This document shows positions 4,811 to 5,248 of a stretch of 5,248 bases of DNA, piece by piece. The notes beneath the pieces are model-generated. The model searched no databases. It saw only the letters and a program-made list of their open reading frames with translations, and was not told where the DNA came from. The DNA comes from Minisyncoccota bacterium (GTDB lineage: Bacteria; Patescibacteriota; Microgenomatia; UBA1400; PJMF01). A program made the position numbers and the translations under genes. Within the stretch, counting starts at the first letter, position 1. Each line of letters opens with the position of its first letter. The stretch spans positions 1 to 5,248 of the forward strand of contig WJLO01000011.1 in assembly GCA_014728425.1 (NCBI GenBank), given 5' to 3'.

Positions 4811-4855
4811 TAGATTGTTTAATGGGTAAAAGTCTTGTTGGTTTTGATTAATAAA
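4811..4855 (+). repeat. Repeat unit 7 (partial, ends at lon)
   Basis: Helix I is well preserved: AGATT (4812-4816) with AGTCT (4831-4835), one T-G pair, and TTTA (4818-4821) with TAAA (4827-4830), with a bulged G at 4817 as in unit 2. After CTTGTTGGTTTTGATTAATAA the array runs into the lon stop codon (4859-4861). GATT-AATA-AATC (4845-4856) followed by TTTATTTT could be a weak plus-strand end signal. Confidence 0.65.
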
Positions 4856-4858
4856 TCT

Positions 4859-5248
4859 TTATTTTCCTAATGCCAAAGCTACCACTTCATTCATTTCTTG
4901 AACAGTTTTAAAGCTGAGATCTTTTTTTACTGATTTAGGGATTTCTACCAAGTCTCGTTGGTTTTTTTGTGGGATGATTAAAGTTTTGCAGCCAGCTCGG
5001 TGAGCAGCAATGGCTTTTTCTTTTAAGCCTCCGATTCTTAATACGCGACCTCTTAGGGTAATTTCACCTGTCATGGCAATTTCTCTTTTAACTGGTTTGT
5101 TAGTAAAGGCAGAAATCATAGCAGTGGTAATAGTAATACCAGCAGAAGGACCATCTTTAGGCACGGCTCCTTCTGGTACGTGCACATGAACATCGGTTTT
5201 TTTTAATTGAGTGGCTTTAATGCCAAGTTTTTTAGCATTGGCTTTAAC
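4859..5248 (-). CDS. lon: ATP-dependent protease Lon, C-terminal proteolytic domain; 5' end outside window
   Basis: The frame is open from the right edge to TAA at 4859-4861, giving the last 129 residues. The first residues read [20 protein letters not shown], then [17 protein letters not shown] with the catalytic Ser (codon 5144-5146). [26 protein letters not shown] follows with the catalytic Lys (codon 5015-5017). Ser and Lys are 43 residues apart, as in the Escherichia coli S679/K722 dyad, so the active site is intact. The domain closes normally with [17 protein letters not shown] and [12 protein letters not shown]. Lon is a cytosolic AAA+ protease for misfolded and regulatory proteins; the N-terminal and ATPase domains lie beyond the window. 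The GTG at 5183-5185 is internal and not a start. Downstream in its direction lies the repeat array; no classical terminator is seen. Confidence 0.96.
   Translation of the reverse strand, partial: VKANAKKLGIKATQLKKTDVHVHVPEGAVPKDGPSAGITITTAMISAFTNKPVKREIAMTGEITLRGRVLRIGGLKEKAIAAHRAGCKTLIIPQKNQRDLVEIPKSVKKDLSFKTVQEMNEVVALALGK

Larger units (their letters stand above)
3990..4855 (+). repeat. Tandem array of a diverged ~146-bp structured repeat (about seven copies) filling the smpB-lon gap
   Basis: Recurring blocks show the array: CTAGTT(C/T)TAGCTCCAG-like sequence at 4018, 4105, 4249, 4399, 4545 and 4690; TTTAATAGTTAA-like sequence before each; and GTTTGTTGGTTAGT at 4353-4366 and 4500-4513. 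Units 4 and 5 also share TGTTCCTTGCGCCAG exactly (4451-4465 and 4598-4612, 147 apart). Unit lengths are 88, 144, 149, 147, 145 and 148, then a partial copy. Lengths are not multiples of three and all frames are broken by stops, so this is not protein-coding. Each full unit can form helix I (hairpin), helix III closing helix IV, and helix II, with compensated changes between copies. Wobble pairs are more often G-T as written on + than on -, weakly favouring a plus-strand transcript. No promoter or terminator for it was recognised. Confidence 0.88.

Noticed and set aside
3990..4855. CRISPR array
   Set aside because: Units are ~146 bp, diverged along their whole length, and show no short identical repeats with unique spacers; no cas genes are present.

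Overview
The window looks like a chromosomal piece of a small-genome bacterium. I lean towards the Candidate Phyla Radiation (Patescibacteria). The reasons are AT-rich intergenic DNA, Lys/Gln-rich proteins, small basic membrane proteins, a class A PBP with a cysteine-bearing C-terminal tail, and a clear Shine-Dalgarno sequence in front of only one of the five genes whose starts are visible. This placement is inference; no rRNA or marker in the window settles it.

Layout: the 3' end of a penicillin-binding protein 1A-type gene (+ strand) runs to 517 and faces a block of minus-strand genes. Read in their own direction from the right edge these are: the C-terminal protease domain of Lon (4859-5248, 5' end outside the window); a 956-bp gap without a protein gene; smpB (3450-3902); a polytopic GT-C-like membrane protein (1859-3376); a small LiaI/LiaF-like membrane protein with a very basic tail (1541-1792); cytidylate kinase (788-1513); and a 62-residue Lys-rich tail-anchored protein (625-813) that overlaps the end of cmk by 26 bp. 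The last three genes are tightly packed and probably co-transcribed. The mix (wall synthesis, CMP/dCMP phosphorylation, ribosome rescue, protein quality control) is housekeeping.

The unusual part is the lon-smpB gap. It is filled by about seven diverged tandem copies of a ~146-bp unit (six units plus a partial one, 3990 to about 4855). The period is 144-149 bp, with one shortened copy of 88 bp. Copies differ by indels that are not multiples of three and carry no reading frame, so the array is non-coding. Each unit can fold into the same arrangement: a hairpin with a TAG/TGG loop (helix I), a closing stem (helix III) around a long hairpin (helix IV), and then a second hairpin (helix II). Several stems keep pairing although both strands of the stem changed between copies, which points to selection on RNA (or cruciform) structure. 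A fragment of the same element (17 of 18 bases identical, with its own helix II) lies in the convergent gap between the PBP gene and the 62-aa gene, and a weaker trace may lie between smpB and the GT-C-like gene. The element therefore seems to be a dispersed intergenic family that has been amplified in tandem beside smpB. I recognise no named RNA class in it. It is the best candidate in the window for something undescribed.
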